A stretch of 64,000 nt of DNA from an uncultured Coriobacteriales bacterium. GTDB taxonomy: Bacteria > Actinomycetota > Coriobacteriia > Coriobacteriales > UMGS124. The stretch spans positions 36,284-100,283 of the forward strand of contig CABQHM010000003.1 in assembly GCA_902464015.1 (NCBI GenBank), read 5' to 3'. Below the pieces are notes generated by a model that searched no databases, had not been told where the DNA came from, and saw only the letters and a list, made by a program, of their open reading frames with translations. This document shows positions 18,601 to 26,977 of this stretch, piece by piece; position 1 is the stretch's first letter; the number at the start of each line of letters is the position of its first letter. A program made the translations under genes and the position numbers.

Positions 18601-19220
18601 CAGCGTCTGGCGTGACGTGCGGGACGCCGCAGGAGCGAGGGAGCATGGCGTTTAGCATGCCGCAAATGCCCGGGGCGCTGTGTGGGAAACCGCAGGGGCG
18701 AGCTGCGGCGCGTTTGGCAAGCCGCGCCCGTGGGGGCGGTAGGCTGGAAACCGTGCAGAACTAGGTTGCATCGCACACAACTGCGTGGGAAACCACGTGT
18801 GTAAGGACGCGCGTTGTGTGGCAAACGGTGAGCCGGATGCTGCAGGTGCTTGGGGCGCGGTGGGCTGGATGCCGTAGGCGCTCGGGGCGCTGGGTTGAAA
18901 ACTGTGCGGAACCAGGTTGCATTGCATGCAATTGCGTGGGAAACCACGTGTGCAAGGAGGCGCGGTGTGTGGCAAACGGTGGGTGACTGGCGTACGGCGG
19001 TATGGAATCCGAAGGTGCCTGGGGCACTGAGGCCAAGGCCCGCAAGCGCTTGGGCGCGATGGGCTGGATGTCGCAGGTGCCTGGGGCATGGTGGGCTGGG
19101 AGCTGCAGGTGCTTGGGGCATGGTGGGCCGGATGCTTCGAGCGCTTGGGGGCGCAGCGCCCGGCGCCGGCATTCGCACCTGCGAGGGCGAGTTGCGTGCG
19201 CCCTTGGTTCTGCTCGCGCG
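18601..19220. repeat. Degenerate tandem-repeat region without a credible gene
   Basis: A roughly 600-bp stretch built from worn copies of a 30-32 bp unit with core GGATGCCGCAGGTGCTTGGGGC (split here as GGATGCCGCAG and GTGCTTGGGGC). Clear copies start near 18834, 18865, 19066, 19094 and 19126. Within it an about 88-bp block at 18744-18830 is repeated at 18894-18981 with most bases identical; both blocks contain GTGGGAAACCACGTGTG. Long open frames on the minus strand only read out the repeats as Pro/Ala/His-rich text and are not called as a gene. Confidence 0.7.
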
Positions 19221-19362
19221 AAAAAATGACGCATGTTTGCGTCTTAATTCCGCGAGTGAAAGTAGCCCAAAACCCTGCAAGTCATCTACCTGCGGGTTTG
19301 CAAATGCTCCCTGTCTGGGCACTAGGCCCGCCGGATTTAAAACGCAAACATGCAGGTTTTTT
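19221..19362 (+). repeat. Structured intergenic element, copy 1 (CATCTACCTG core, type A)
   Basis: The left arm CATGTTTGCGTCTTAATT (19232-19249) pairs with the right arm ATTTAAAACGCAAACATG (19335-19352). The core CATCTACCTG is at 19283-19292, enclosed by an inner stem AAACCC/GGGTTT. The outer arms are flanked by A and T runs, so either strand resembles a very long terminator hairpin. It lies about 200 nt upstream of the sigma-factor gene. Copy 2 follows that gene pair in the same orientation. Confidence 0.75.
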
Positions 19363-19561
19363 CCGGGTAGCTGGGGCCGCAGGGGCGCAAGAGCGGCCTG
19401 CGAACCTGCCGACGGCTGCCTTCGCGCGGTGATTGATGCCATCTTTGATGTGACAAATCCTTCTGACAATCGTATATAAGGTCAGATTGGCCAATCGCAA
19501 ACAACCTTGCAGGTTCTGCACAGTGCCGTGTGGCTATCTGCCGTATCAGAGGAGACGTCGC

Positions 19562-20155
19562 ATGGACTATGACACATTGGACCGGCTCAACGTCAGGCAA
19601 TCTTGTGTGAGGACCAGCAACTCCTGTATTGCATGCAGCAGCGCCGACTTCGAGAGCATCGTGCGCGCCCATGGTTCGATGGTGTACCGCCTGGCGCTCG
19701 TGCAAACGCGCAACCACGCTGATGCTGAGGATGTCTTCCAAGACGTGTTTGTGGCTCTCGTTCGCCGTATGGCGCGTGGAGGTCGTGGCTTTGAGTCGGC
19801 CGAGCATGTACGGGCGTGGCTGCTGCGTGCGACGGTCGATCGCGGTCGTGATTTGGCCCGTGCGGCCCGTCGCCAGCGCACTCAAAGCCTCGATGAGTTT
19901 CCCGCCGAATTGGCCGAGGGCTTTTTTCGCTGTGCGCCCGATCAGGAGCGTCGACTTATCGAGCGCGAAGAGGCGCGGGCGCTTTGGCGTGCGGTCGGCG
20001 AGTTGCCGCCCAAACTCCGCGCAGCCGTGCACCTGTTTTACGTCGAGGGATTGAGCTGCGAAGAGACCGCCCGAGCATTGGGTGTCACGGTCTCGACTGT
20101 GACCACGCGCCTTGCGCGCGCCCGTAAGCAGCTGGAACGTTCTCTGAAAGGATGA
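19562..20155 (+). CDS. ECF-type RNA polymerase sigma factor
   Basis: 197 residues. The start is the ATG with GAGGAG 8 nt upstream. The sigma-2 region (about 28-95) includes VYRLALVQTRNHADAEDVFQDVF, written here in two halves VYRLALVQTRN and HADAEDVFQDVF. The sigma-4 region (about 140-197) has LPPKLRAAVHLFYVEGLSCE (again region-typical) and the recognition helix VSTVTTRLARAR. The next gene overlaps its stop or starts 6 nt after it and is the likely regulator. The pair lies between two copies of the structured element. Confidence 0.9.
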   Translation: MDYDTLDRLNVRQSCVRTSNSCIACSSADFESIVRAHGSMVYRLALVQTRNHADAEDVFQDVFVALVRRMARGGRGFESAEHVRAWLLRATVDRGRDLARAARRQRTQSLDEFPAELAEGFFRCAPDQERRLIEREEARALWRAVGELPPKLRAAVHLFYVEGLSCEETARALGVTVSTVTTRLARARKQLERSLKG

Positions 20156-20160
20156 CTCTC

Positions 20161-21399
20161 ATGACTTCTAAGAATCGTTGGATGCATTCGAACGAGCAGG
20201 GTCGATGGGCGCATCTGGCCCACGATGTCGAGCCTTCGGAAGAGCTTGTCGAAAAGACCGTGGATGCAATGCGTCGAGCTGTGGCTTCCGAGCGCCCCGC
20301 GCAGCACATGGCGCCTGCTGCAAGGCGAGCCATCGTGCCGCCGCTCTCGCGTCGCGGGTTTGTCGCGCTTGGGGGTGCCTGCGCTGCCGCCGCCGCAATC
20401 GCCGTGGTCGCGCCGCTTGCACAGCGAGATTCTGCCCCGGATGAATCCCTGCCTGTCGAGACGCATTCGTTCGGGCTTGCAATCGCCCAGGCTGCCGAGC
20501 CGGGTCATGCCGTCGTGATCGAGGCAGCCGATGGGGAACTATTGCCGCCCGTGGCCGGCGTTGATTGCTACAGGGCTTTTGCGTTGCGGTTGAACTTGTC
20601 CTGTGTGGGCGAAGGCATTGAGCGACTGACGTTTAGGTTGCTTGATGTGCCGACTCAGACGTTTAAGGGCACACGTCCCTTTGACCCCGAAGAGATTGTT
20701 AACGACCTCGTCTATTTCCAAAGGGTACTTCTCGATTGCGATAGCGGAGAGGTTTGGGAGGTGTGGAGCGCTACCGATGAGATGGCGTATGGCGGCCTGG
20801 AGATTCCTGTCGACCTCCTGAAGGAGCCAGAATGGAACGGCGTGCACGAGACCTCGTACGGCCCGGCTTGTGATGTGCTTTGGGCGGTGACTCCGGAGGA
20901 TGCCCTTTGGGGACAAGACCCTGTGTTGGCGGCAAAAAGGGCCTGGATGGATGCCGGGTGCAGTGAGCGCGAGATAGTTCCCCAGGAAACAGTGGACGAG
21001 CTATGCGCTGCATACATCGATGCATATGAACAGGTGAGTACGACTCCTGAGGAGGCCCTTGCGTGGTCGCGCAAATGCTATGTCGGTAGCAAGGTTTTGG
21101 CGGCGGCCGAACTGAATAAGGCTGTGTTGCAAGTGGAGGCGGGCTTTGCCGACGGCTCGACTGCGGTCAAGCGCTACCGCATAGGAACGGTTGACACCTT
21201 TGAGGAGGCTATTGGTGGGCGTTATGACGCCTTTTACGACCTGCGCAGCGAAGAGCCAGATTTGAGTTGGCCTGGTGCTCCCTGTTGCTCGTTTGCCGAA
21301 GAGGACCACGACGCGAGTGAGGACCCGCGCCTTGCCGTGCCGCTCTTCACCATTACCGACGTGACCGACGTGGAAGCGGACGCGGGAGATGCGGAATAG
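20161..21399 (+). CDS. Membrane-anchored partner of the sigma factor (putative anti-sigma/sensor)
   Basis: 412 residues from the ATG with AAAGGA 8 nt upstream; another ATG at 20152 overlaps the sigma stop. A cytoplasmic N-terminus (about 60 residues, with EPSEELVEKTVDAMR) precedes SRRGF and a hydrophobic segment (about 62-85). An extracytoplasmic domain of more than 300 residues follows. This is the layout of a transmembrane anti-sigma factor, but no zinc-binding anti-sigma motif is seen. I infer the role from position. The outer domain is not recognised. Confidence 0.6.
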   Translation: MTSKNRWMHSNEQGRWAHLAHDVEPSEELVEKTVDAMRRAVASERPAQHMAPAARRAIVPPLSRRGFVALGGACAAAAAIAVVAPLAQRDSAPDESLPVETHSFGLAIAQAAEPGHAVVIEAADGELLPPVAGVDCYRAFALRLNLSCVGEGIERLTFRLLDVPTQTFKGTRPFDPEEIVNDLVYFQRVLLDCDSGEVWEVWSATDEMAYGGLEIPVDLLKEPEWNGVHETSYGPACDVLWAVTPEDALWGQDPVLAAKRAWMDAGCSEREIVPQETVDELCAAYIDAYEQVSTTPEEALAWSRKCYVGSKVLAAAELNKAVLQVEAGFADGSTAVKRYRIGTVDTFEEAIGGRYDAFYDLRSEEPDLSWPGAPCCSFAEEDHDASEDPRLAVPLFTITDVTDVEADAGDAE

Positions 21400-21457
21400 G
21401 CCTGCGGGGGAGGTCCGGTCGGGGCTCTGTCGGCCGAGCACCGTGATGCCAGCGCGC

Positions 21458-21597
21458 AAAAATAACGTATGTTTGCGTTTTAATTCTGCGGGTGGGAGTA
21501 GCCCAAACCCCTGTAGGCCATCTACCTGCGGGTTTGCAAATGCTCCCTGCTCGGGTACTGCGCTCGCCGGATTTAAAACGCAAACGTGCAGGTTTTT
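21458..21597 (+). repeat. Structured intergenic element, copy 2 (type A)
   Basis: This is a close copy of the element at 19221. The left arm GTATGTTTGCGTTTTAATT pairs with the right arm ATTTAAAACGCAAACGTGC. The core CATCTACCTG is at 21519-21528 inside the inner stem CAAACCC/GGGTTTG, and the right arm is followed by TTTTT. It starts 59 nt after the sigma-partner gene. Confidence 0.75.
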
Positions 21598-21823
21598 CTG
21601 GGCCGCCCGGGACCGCGGGGCTACAAACCGCGTTTGGAAGCAAAGAAAAGCGCCCGACGCGAGGGGTTTTCCAATCGCGTCAGGCGCCCGGGGTTCGGCG
21701 CGGCAACGTCCGGCGTGAAGTGTGCCCCAGTTGTGCCGTGTGCTCGGCCACGGTGGGCCGGATCGTTACGGCGAGCCGAGGACTCCCCAATCGTGCCGGG
21801 TGTTGATGCTGCAGGCGTGCTCC
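21598..21823. other. Intergenic stretch without a recognised feature
   Basis: About 225 bp between the structured element and the 3' end of the hydrolase gene on the other strand. Short GC-rich phrases such as GTGGGCCGGAT recall the tandem units at 18.8-19.2 kb. I see no gene, and no obvious terminator for the hydrolase. Confidence 0.4.
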
Positions 21824-22753
21824 TTAGAGCTGCATCATGAACCAGTCGACGATGGAGGCCTCGACGTCGACCTTGATGTCGTCATAGTTGTGAATCTCGT
21901 GGCGGTAGCCCGGGTAGAGCTGCGTCACGACGTTCATGTGGCCGGTGTCCTGCAGCCAGTTCGCGCACATGTACACGCCCTCACCGTAGTTGCCCACCGG
22001 GTCCTGGTCGCCGGCGATAAGGAAAACAGGCAGCTCAGCGGGTACCTTTTCGGCCCACTGCGTTCCCTCGATGCACAGCATCATGTCAATGAAGTCGCGC
22101 AGTGAGATGTTGTGCGTGGGATGAGTGAAGGCGTCGAAGGGGTCCTCAGCGTGGTCACGCTGCACCTCGGGGTCATGGCAGATCCACTCATTGCCACGCT
22201 CGGCCCCTTCGGAGCACCGCGCGAACATCCAGCCCATGAGCTCGCCTACGAGCGCGGGATCGGACTCGTGGGCGCGGCCTGCGGCGATGGCCTCATCGAG
22301 CTTGGCGCGCACCTCGTGGGTGTTCTTGAAGATGCCGGTGGTGCCGCAGTAGACGACGCCGGCCAGCTCGTCGCCGTACTTCGTTGAGAAGTCGCGGGCA
22401 ATCATGGAGCCCATGGAGTGGCCGAACATGAAATGCGGCAGGTCGGGGTACTTTTCGCAGACGAGATCCTTGAAGCGCTTCTCGTCCTCCATCATGGTGT
22501 GCGGGCCGGCGTCGCCCCAGTCGCCCCACGTGTCGTTGGCGATTGCCGTGGCGCCGTGGCCCACATGGTCATCGGCCGCCACGATGAAACCGGCGTCCAT
22601 GAGCGCCACGATCATGTGCAGGTAGCGACGGGAGTGCTCGCCAAAGCCGTGCACAAGCTGCGCGACGCCTACCGGGTCGCAGGCGGGCGCATAGATCCAG
22701 CCAGTGACGGTGTCTCGGTTGTTGGTGGAAGGGAAGTGGACCTCATGGAGCAT
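21824..22753 (-). CDS. Alpha/beta hydrolase (monoacylglycerol lipase/lysophospholipase type)
   Basis: 309 residues, starting MLHEVHFPS with AAGGAGA 7 nt upstream. It is a serine alpha/beta hydrolase with the oxyanion segment LVHGFGEHS, the nucleophile elbow GHSMGS, an Asp in IAGDQDPVG and a His in YPGYRHEIHN. The Hydrolase_4 pattern matches monoglyceride lipase and lysophospholipase relatives. It has no signal peptide. It is a single-gene unit transcribed leftward from the region holding structured element 3. Confidence 0.88.
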   Translation of the reverse strand: MLHEVHFPSTNNRDTVTGWIYAPACDPVGVAQLVHGFGEHSRRYLHMIVALMDAGFIVAADDHVGHGATAIANDTWGDWGDAGPHTMMEDEKRFKDLVCEKYPDLPHFMFGHSMGSMIARDFSTKYGDELAGVVYCGTTGIFKNTHEVRAKLDEAIAAGRAHESDPALVGELMGWMFARCSEGAERGNEWICHDPEVQRDHAEDPFDAFTHPTHNISLRDFIDMMLCIEGTQWAEKVPAELPVFLIAGDQDPVGNYGEGVYMCANWLQDTGHMNVVTQLYPGYRHEIHNYDDIKVDVEASIVDWFMMQL

Positions 22754-22932
22754 ACGGTTCTCCTTTCGGCAGCGGGGTGGCCGCATGGGCCGCCCCATCG
22801 GCCGCCCCACCGAAGGGCGGCCCTCGGCTGGATTATCGCAAACAAAGGCTGCCATCCGCCACCCCCATACCGTGCATAAGGTGCAAGATGGTCCGTGAAC
22901 GAGGGGTCGCTGCCGCGCAACGTGTGGAAATT

Positions 22933-23070
22933 GCCAATAAGTATGCGTAATAATTCTCGCTAGGGGCTGCGGGTCTACTTTTCAAGATTGGCTGCTTGCA
23001 TAATCCCAGGTAGATGACGTGCGTGTTTTTGGACTATAAGAGCGAGAAAGTTATAACGCATACTTTTGGC
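22933..23070 (-). repeat. Structured intergenic element, copy 3 (type B)
   Basis: Read on the minus strand, the 5' arm GCCAAAAGTATGCGTTATAA continues into a CTTTCTCGCT segment. It pairs with the 3' arm, which runs AGCGAGAATT then ATTACGCATACTTATTGG. The core CATCTACCTG lies at 23007-23016, 34 nt from the 5' arm, with an inner stem GTCCA/TGGGA. Copies 3 and 4 flank the short LuxR gene in the same orientation. Confidence 0.75.
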
Positions 23071-23319
23071 GATTTTGGAAACCCAGGCTGAGAAGAACGG
23101 CCAAATATGGATAACGCTTCAGGTCGTTCGGCATGTGAGGAGGGTCGGCGTGTTGCTCGGTATTGTTTGACGAGCAAATGGCCTACCTGCTGAGCCGATG
23201 ATTTGCTTGCTGCGAGAGTGGTCTATCCGCCCCGCTTGCTTCGCTTACCAGCGCCCGCCGTCCGCCCACCCTGCCCGCTGTTGCCTGCCTCGCTTGCCTG
23301 GAAGGGGCAAAAGGGCCCC

Positions 23320-23634
23320 GTGGTGTCCGCCGCGCTGCTTGAGGAGACGGCCAAGGGCGAACAGGCGAGCGGGGATGCGCCTCGTGCTGAGGCTGCCTGT
23401 GCCCCCGAAAACGCCAGCTTCTCCGACGATCTCGAGGCGTTCGCGTCCGACTACGGTCTGACGCGCCGCGAGGCGGAAGTGGTTCCCTACATCTACAAGG
23501 GCCGCTCCGCCAAGGTCATTGCAGGCACCCTGTGCGTGTCCGAAAGCACCGTGCGAACCCACATCCGCAGGATCTACGAGAAGACGGAGGTCCACTCCAA
23601 ACAGGAACTCATCGATCTTATCGACAGGTACTGA
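23320..23634 (+). CDS. Short LuxR-type HTH protein, probably a remnant of a larger regulator
   Basis: The C-terminal 60 residues are a complete LuxR helix-turn-helix (LTRREAEVVPYIYKG, then SESTVRTHIRRIYEK and a VHSKQELIDL end). In Coriobacteriia this domain normally ends a protein of about 450-500 residues with 10-12 membrane helices. Here the frame remains open upstream to about 23203, but the added residues are Pro/Arg-rich and do not look like protein, and no membrane part exists. I place the start at the GTG after AAAGGG, giving 104 residues. It may be a free-standing regulator or a relic. Confidence 0.55.
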   Translation: MVSAALLEETAKGEQASGDAPRAEAACAPENASFSDDLEAFASDYGLTRREAEVVPYIYKGRSAKVIAGTLCVSESTVRTHIRRIYEKTEVHSKQELIDLIDRY

Positions 23635-23692
23635 CGCCGACGCAGGGCGATGGGTGTGGGGTGCGAGGGCGCTTCGGGGGCTGGCGGAAAAA

Positions 23693-23832
23693 GCCCAAAA
23701 GTATGCGTAATACGTCCCCCAGGGACCGCGGGCGTCGGTTTTCAATTTTTGCCCGCCCACATCACCCCAGGTAGATGCCTTACGTGTTTTTGGGGCTATA
23801 GCGGCGAGCAAGGTATAACGCATACTTTTGGC
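23693..23832 (-). repeat. Structured intergenic element, copy 4 (type B)
   Basis: On the minus strand the 5' arm GCCAAAAGTATGCGTTATA pairs with GTATTACGCATACTTTTGGG. The core CATCTACCTG is at 23768-23777, 36 nt from the 5' arm. The inner stem is GCCCCA/TGGGGT, where copy 3 has GTCCA/TGGGA, so the paired bases differ together. It begins 58 nt after the LuxR stop. Confidence 0.75.
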
Positions 23833-23863
23833 GATTTCGGGCACCGGGGGGCATCAGCGCTCG

Positions 23864-23907
23864 ACCGCAAAGTTTTGCAGTTCGCAATAAGTGCAAAACT
23901 TTGCGGT
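23864..23907. promoter_or_regulatory. Perfect 16-bp inverted repeat
   Basis: ACCGCAAAGTTTTGCA at 23864-23879 is repeated in inverted form at 23892-23907 with a 12-nt spacer. There is no T run on either side, so it is not a standard terminator. It lies 57 nt beyond the 3' end of the LysR gene and 31 nt beyond structured element 4. It could be a paired protein-binding site or a processing hairpin. Confidence 0.55.
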
Positions 23908-23964
23908 TCACGACAGGCACATTGACCTCTTTTCCCGGCGCGGCTTTTCGCCCTTGCCGCTGCT

Positions 23965-24903
23965 CTACCCCCTCGCGGGGTCTGCTTGCGCGAGCTCCTC
24001 CACAAATTGCGCCACAAGGCGGTTGGGGTTGTCGGCGGCGTAGATGGCGTAGCGTCGATACGCGGGGTCGCAGCCGTCAAGCTCGTGAATCTCGCAGCTT
24101 GCCCGGTAGCTGAGTGGGATGCTGCTCGCATAGTCGAAGAACTGCCTGCGCGAGAAGAGCCACATCTCGTCGGCGTCGAGGGCATGCATGAAGAACTCGT
24201 CCATCGTCGCGGCGTCGATGAACCGCATGGGCGGACGCTGGCTGCAGCCGGTGAAAAGACCGAGCACGCGGTCGAAGTAGTTGTCAAACGACGCACTGGG
24301 CCGCGGAATGTAGCGCTTACATACCTGGTTTACATGCACGCGGGGCTGGTCGGGAAAGGTTCCCTTGGGCAGTGCGAGCACGATGGAGTCGTCCATGAGG
24401 GGCACGGCGACGTACTTGTTGTCGGAGAGGGTTTCCGGCGCGAGGCTGTAGTCGATGCACACGTCGATCTCTCCTGTGCGCAGCGCGTCCCAGCCGCTCT
24501 GCCCGCGCCCATGGAAGGGTTGGACGTTGAGACCGGTGTAGGTCTGCTTCATGCGCAGTTTTGCCAGGGAGATGGCGTCGATGATGGTTCGGTCGTCGAG
24601 CGCATAGGCAACGCGCAGAGAATAGCTTGCGTCTGCTCGATAGCGCGCCACCTGTTCAAGCAGCGAATCGTACTCTCCTACCAGCGTTGATGCCTTTTTC
24701 AGCACGAGTGAGCCTACGGGTGTGAGGCTTGAAACTGACCCCTCTCGCTGTACAAGCGGCATACCGATCTCGTGTTCGAGGGCGGCGATGTGGCGGCTGA
24801 GCGTCGAGGTGGATACATGCAGCTCCTCGGCGGCGCGAGTGATGTTGAGGTGCTTCGCGAAGACGATGAACTCCCTGAATTCACTTATGCCCTCAAGTGC
24901 CAT
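23965..24903 (-). CDS. LysR-family transcriptional regulator
   Basis: 312 residues. The N-terminal winged helix is clear (FREFIVFAKHLNITRAAEEL with STSTLSRHIAALE), followed by a LysR substrate-binding domain. It is divergent from the Tat flavoprotein gene at 25140, the usual arrangement for a LysR regulator and its target. A 15-bp palindrome in the shared intergenic region fits the T-N11-A rule for LysR boxes. The inducer is probably the electron acceptor reduced by the neighbouring enzyme, which is inference. Confidence 0.88.
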   Translation of the reverse strand: MALEGISEFREFIVFAKHLNITRAAEELHVSTSTLSRHIAALEHEIGMPLVQREGSVSSLTPVGSLVLKKASTLVGEYDSLLEQVARYRADASYSLRVAYALDDRTIIDAISLAKLRMKQTYTGLNVQPFHGRGQSGWDALRTGEIDVCIDYSLAPETLSDNKYVAVPLMDDSIVLALPKGTFPDQPRVHVNQVCKRYIPRPSASFDNYFDRVLGLFTGCSQRPPMRFIDAATMDEFFMHALDADEMWLFSRRQFFDYASSIPLSYRASCEIHELDGCDPAYRRYAIYAADNPNRLVAQFVEELAQADPARG

Positions 24904-24943
24904 GCGTGCCGCCCTTCCCCTTTGCGCAAGATGCCTGCCCCCG

Positions 24944-24958
24944 TTGCAGATTCTGCAA
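24944..24958. promoter_or_regulatory. Putative LysR operator
   Basis: TTGCAGATTCTGCAA is a perfect palindrome around a central T and satisfies T-N11-A. It lies 41 bp from the lysR start and about 180 bp from the flavoprotein start, suited to binding by the divergent LysR protein. Confidence 0.6.
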
Positions 24959-25139
24959 AGCGCATGGTACCACGTGCAACGCAAGGGCGGAATCTTTGCA
25001 CGACGCAGTGCCGAACATGTCGGGTTTTGCAATGTGAGGCGGTCCTAGAATGCAAGTCGTGCAGCGCCTGGGGAGGCGCCGCAGGCGGCTGGGCCAATAA
25101 GCGCCCCCGCCAACTTACACAAGGGAAGGACCATTCAAC

Positions 25140-26834
25140 ATGAGCAACGCCAAGATGTCCCGTCGTGGTTTCCTCGCAGGCGCCGGTGCGGCACTGGCAA
25201 GCGCCGGTTTTGCCGGTGTGGCTTTCGCCGACGAGGCTCCCGAGCAGGTTTGGGACCAGGAGTGCGAGGTTCTCGTCTGCGGCTACGGCGCGGCTGGCGC
25301 GGCGTGCGCCATCGAGGCTGCCGACAACGGCGCGCAGGTCCTCATCATCGAGAAGGCCGCCCTTCCCGGCGGTTCCATGGCTCGCTGCGGCGGTGCCATC
25401 ATGGGTGCTGGCACCAAGGTGCAAGAGGCCCTCGGCGTGACCGACAGCGCCGACGCCCTCTTTGACTGGGTCAACACCTGTGTCAACCAGAACTACAACC
25501 TCTGCCCCGAGGAGATCATCCGCGCTTATGCCGACATGTCCGGCGAGGACGTCGACTGGATCTGCAACCTGTGCGAGACCTACTGCGGCCACGAGCTCTT
25601 CGAGGTTGAGTGGGCCACCGAGAACGAGGGCGCCCAGGACAACGAGGCGACGGGCGACAACGGCAACGGCGTGACCTCGGGCTGCCTCAATGCCGTGGGC
25701 TGCGAGTACGAGAAGTTCGGCATTGCAAAGGAAGAGGCTGTGCCCCGTTCGCACTGGGCTCACTCCTATGACGGTGCTCCCAACTCCGGCCCCGAGCTCT
25801 TTGACCCGCTGCATGAGTGCATCAACGCCAAGGTCGAGGAGGGCACCATCACCACGCAGTTCAACTGCGCTCTCAAGGATTTCGTCCTGGGCGAGGACGG
25901 CGCTGTGATCGGTGTCGTGGCCACCACCGCCGACGGCGAGATTCGCATCAAGGCCAGCAAGGGCGTCATGCTCGCCACCGGTGGCTTCTGCGCTTCCGAC
26001 GACATGAAGATGCGCTTCTGCCAGGACGCTCTTGGCTACACCACCTACATGTGCCACGACTGCACGGGCGACGGCATCAAGGCCGCCATGCGCATCGGCG
26101 CCGACCTGTACAACATGCCCAACTTCTATCCCATCGAGGTTGCCCAGGTTTACCAGTTCGCTCCCAAGTACAACGACGTCTACAACTCCTGGCTCGACAT
26201 GGACGAGACCGGCACCATGAACGTGCCTGCCCACAACATGGCCGAGTGCCACGGTGGCGTGCGCATCAACGCCGACGCCCAGGTGCTCGACATCGACGGC
26301 AACGTCGTGCCTCACCTGTATTGCTCCGGCAACGACACGGGCACCAACATCTTCGGTATTCCTGGCAACTATCCTGGCTGCGGTTGCTATGTCTCCTTCG
26401 CGCTTGCCTTCGGCCGTATCGCCGGCCGCAAGCTGGCCGCCGAGCAGGAGGGCGTGAACGTCGAGGTTCCCGCTGATCCCTTCACCGCTGAGGACGTCGT
26501 GATCAAGGCCGCCGAGGTTGAGGGGGAGCCCACCGAGACCGTCGACCTTTCCACGGCCACGTTCAAGGACGGCACCTACACCGGCGAGGGCCAGGGCCGC
26601 GGCGGCAAGATCAACATCGAGATCGAGGTCAAGGACGGCAAGTTCACGGTGACCTCGCTTACCCATGAGGCAGAGACCCGCGGCATCGGCGCTGAGCCCA
26701 TCGAGGACGGTACCATTGCCGGCCTCATGGAGGACGCCCAGAGCCCCGAGTTCGACGTCATCGCCGGTGCAACCCTCACCTGCAACGGTGCCGCCGAGGC
26801 TCTCACCGACGCCCTGACGCAGGCCGCCGAGTAA
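25140..26834 (+). CDS. Tat-exported FAD-dependent reductase with C-terminal FMN-binding domain (fumarate/urocanate reductase-like)
   Basis: 564 residues with a Tat leader (SRRGFLAG, cleavage near AFADEA). The FAD-binding domain starts with CGYGAAGAACAIEAA and the later GVMLATGGF. The N-terminal catalytic part belongs to the FAD_binding_2/fumarate reductase flavoprotein group. After about residue 465 comes an FMN_bind domain ending in DVIAGAT (T545), the site where ApbE attaches FMN through a phosphodiester bond. The domain order is reversed compared with Shewanella urocanate reductase, which has FMN_bind first. It probably reduces an organic electron acceptor outside the membrane. It is regulated by the divergent LysR. 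Confidence 0.88.
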   Translation: MSNAKMSRRGFLAGAGAALASAGFAGVAFADEAPEQVWDQECEVLVCGYGAAGAACAIEAADNGAQVLIIEKAALPGGSMARCGGAIMGAGTKVQEALGVTDSADALFDWVNTCVNQNYNLCPEEIIRAYADMSGEDVDWICNLCETYCGHELFEVEWATENEGAQDNEATGDNGNGVTSGCLNAVGCEYEKFGIAKEEAVPRSHWAHSYDGAPNSGPELFDPLHECINAKVEEGTITTQFNCALKDFVLGEDGAVIGVVATTADGEIRIKASKGVMLATGGFCASDDMKMRFCQDALGYTTYMCHDCTGDGIKAAMRIGADLYNMPNFYPIEVAQVYQFAPKYNDVYNSWLDMDETGTMNVPAHNMAECHGGVRINADAQVLDIDGNVVPHLYCSGNDTGTNIFGIPGNYPGCGCYVSFALAFGRIAGRKLAAEQEGVNVEVPADPFTAEDVVIKAAEVEGEPTETVDLSTATFKDGTYTGEGQGRGGKINIEIEVKDGKFTVTSLTHEAETRGIGAEPIEDGTIAGLMEDAQSPEFDVIAGATLTCNGAAEALTDALTQAAE

Positions 26835-26876
26835 AGATTGCGCCTAGTGGCGCTATCCACCAGCACATTCCCCTCC

Positions 26877-26914
26877 AAAGAGGTCGCCTCCCCCCTGGGC
26901 GACCTCTTTTTTGT
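26877..26914 (+). terminator. Rho-independent terminator
   Basis: AAAGAGGTCGCC pairs with GGCGACCTCTTT across a 9-nt loop and runs into TTTTTT. It lies 43 nt after the flavoprotein stop. Confidence 0.9.
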
Positions 26915-26977
26915 GTGCCGGACAGTGCGCGAGACATGAGCGTCCGGGCCTGTTCGGGGCCGCGGTGTACGAAAAAC

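Noticed and set aside
18432..19469. Long minus-strand open frame rich in Pro, Ala and His
   Set aside because: Its text only reflects the tandem repeats, it overlaps the end of the MFS gene and structured element copy 1, and all other frames are similarly open in this GC-rich stretch.
21598..21823. Possible small gene after structured element copy 2
   Set aside because: Open frames here have no RBS and continue the repeat-like GC-rich text.
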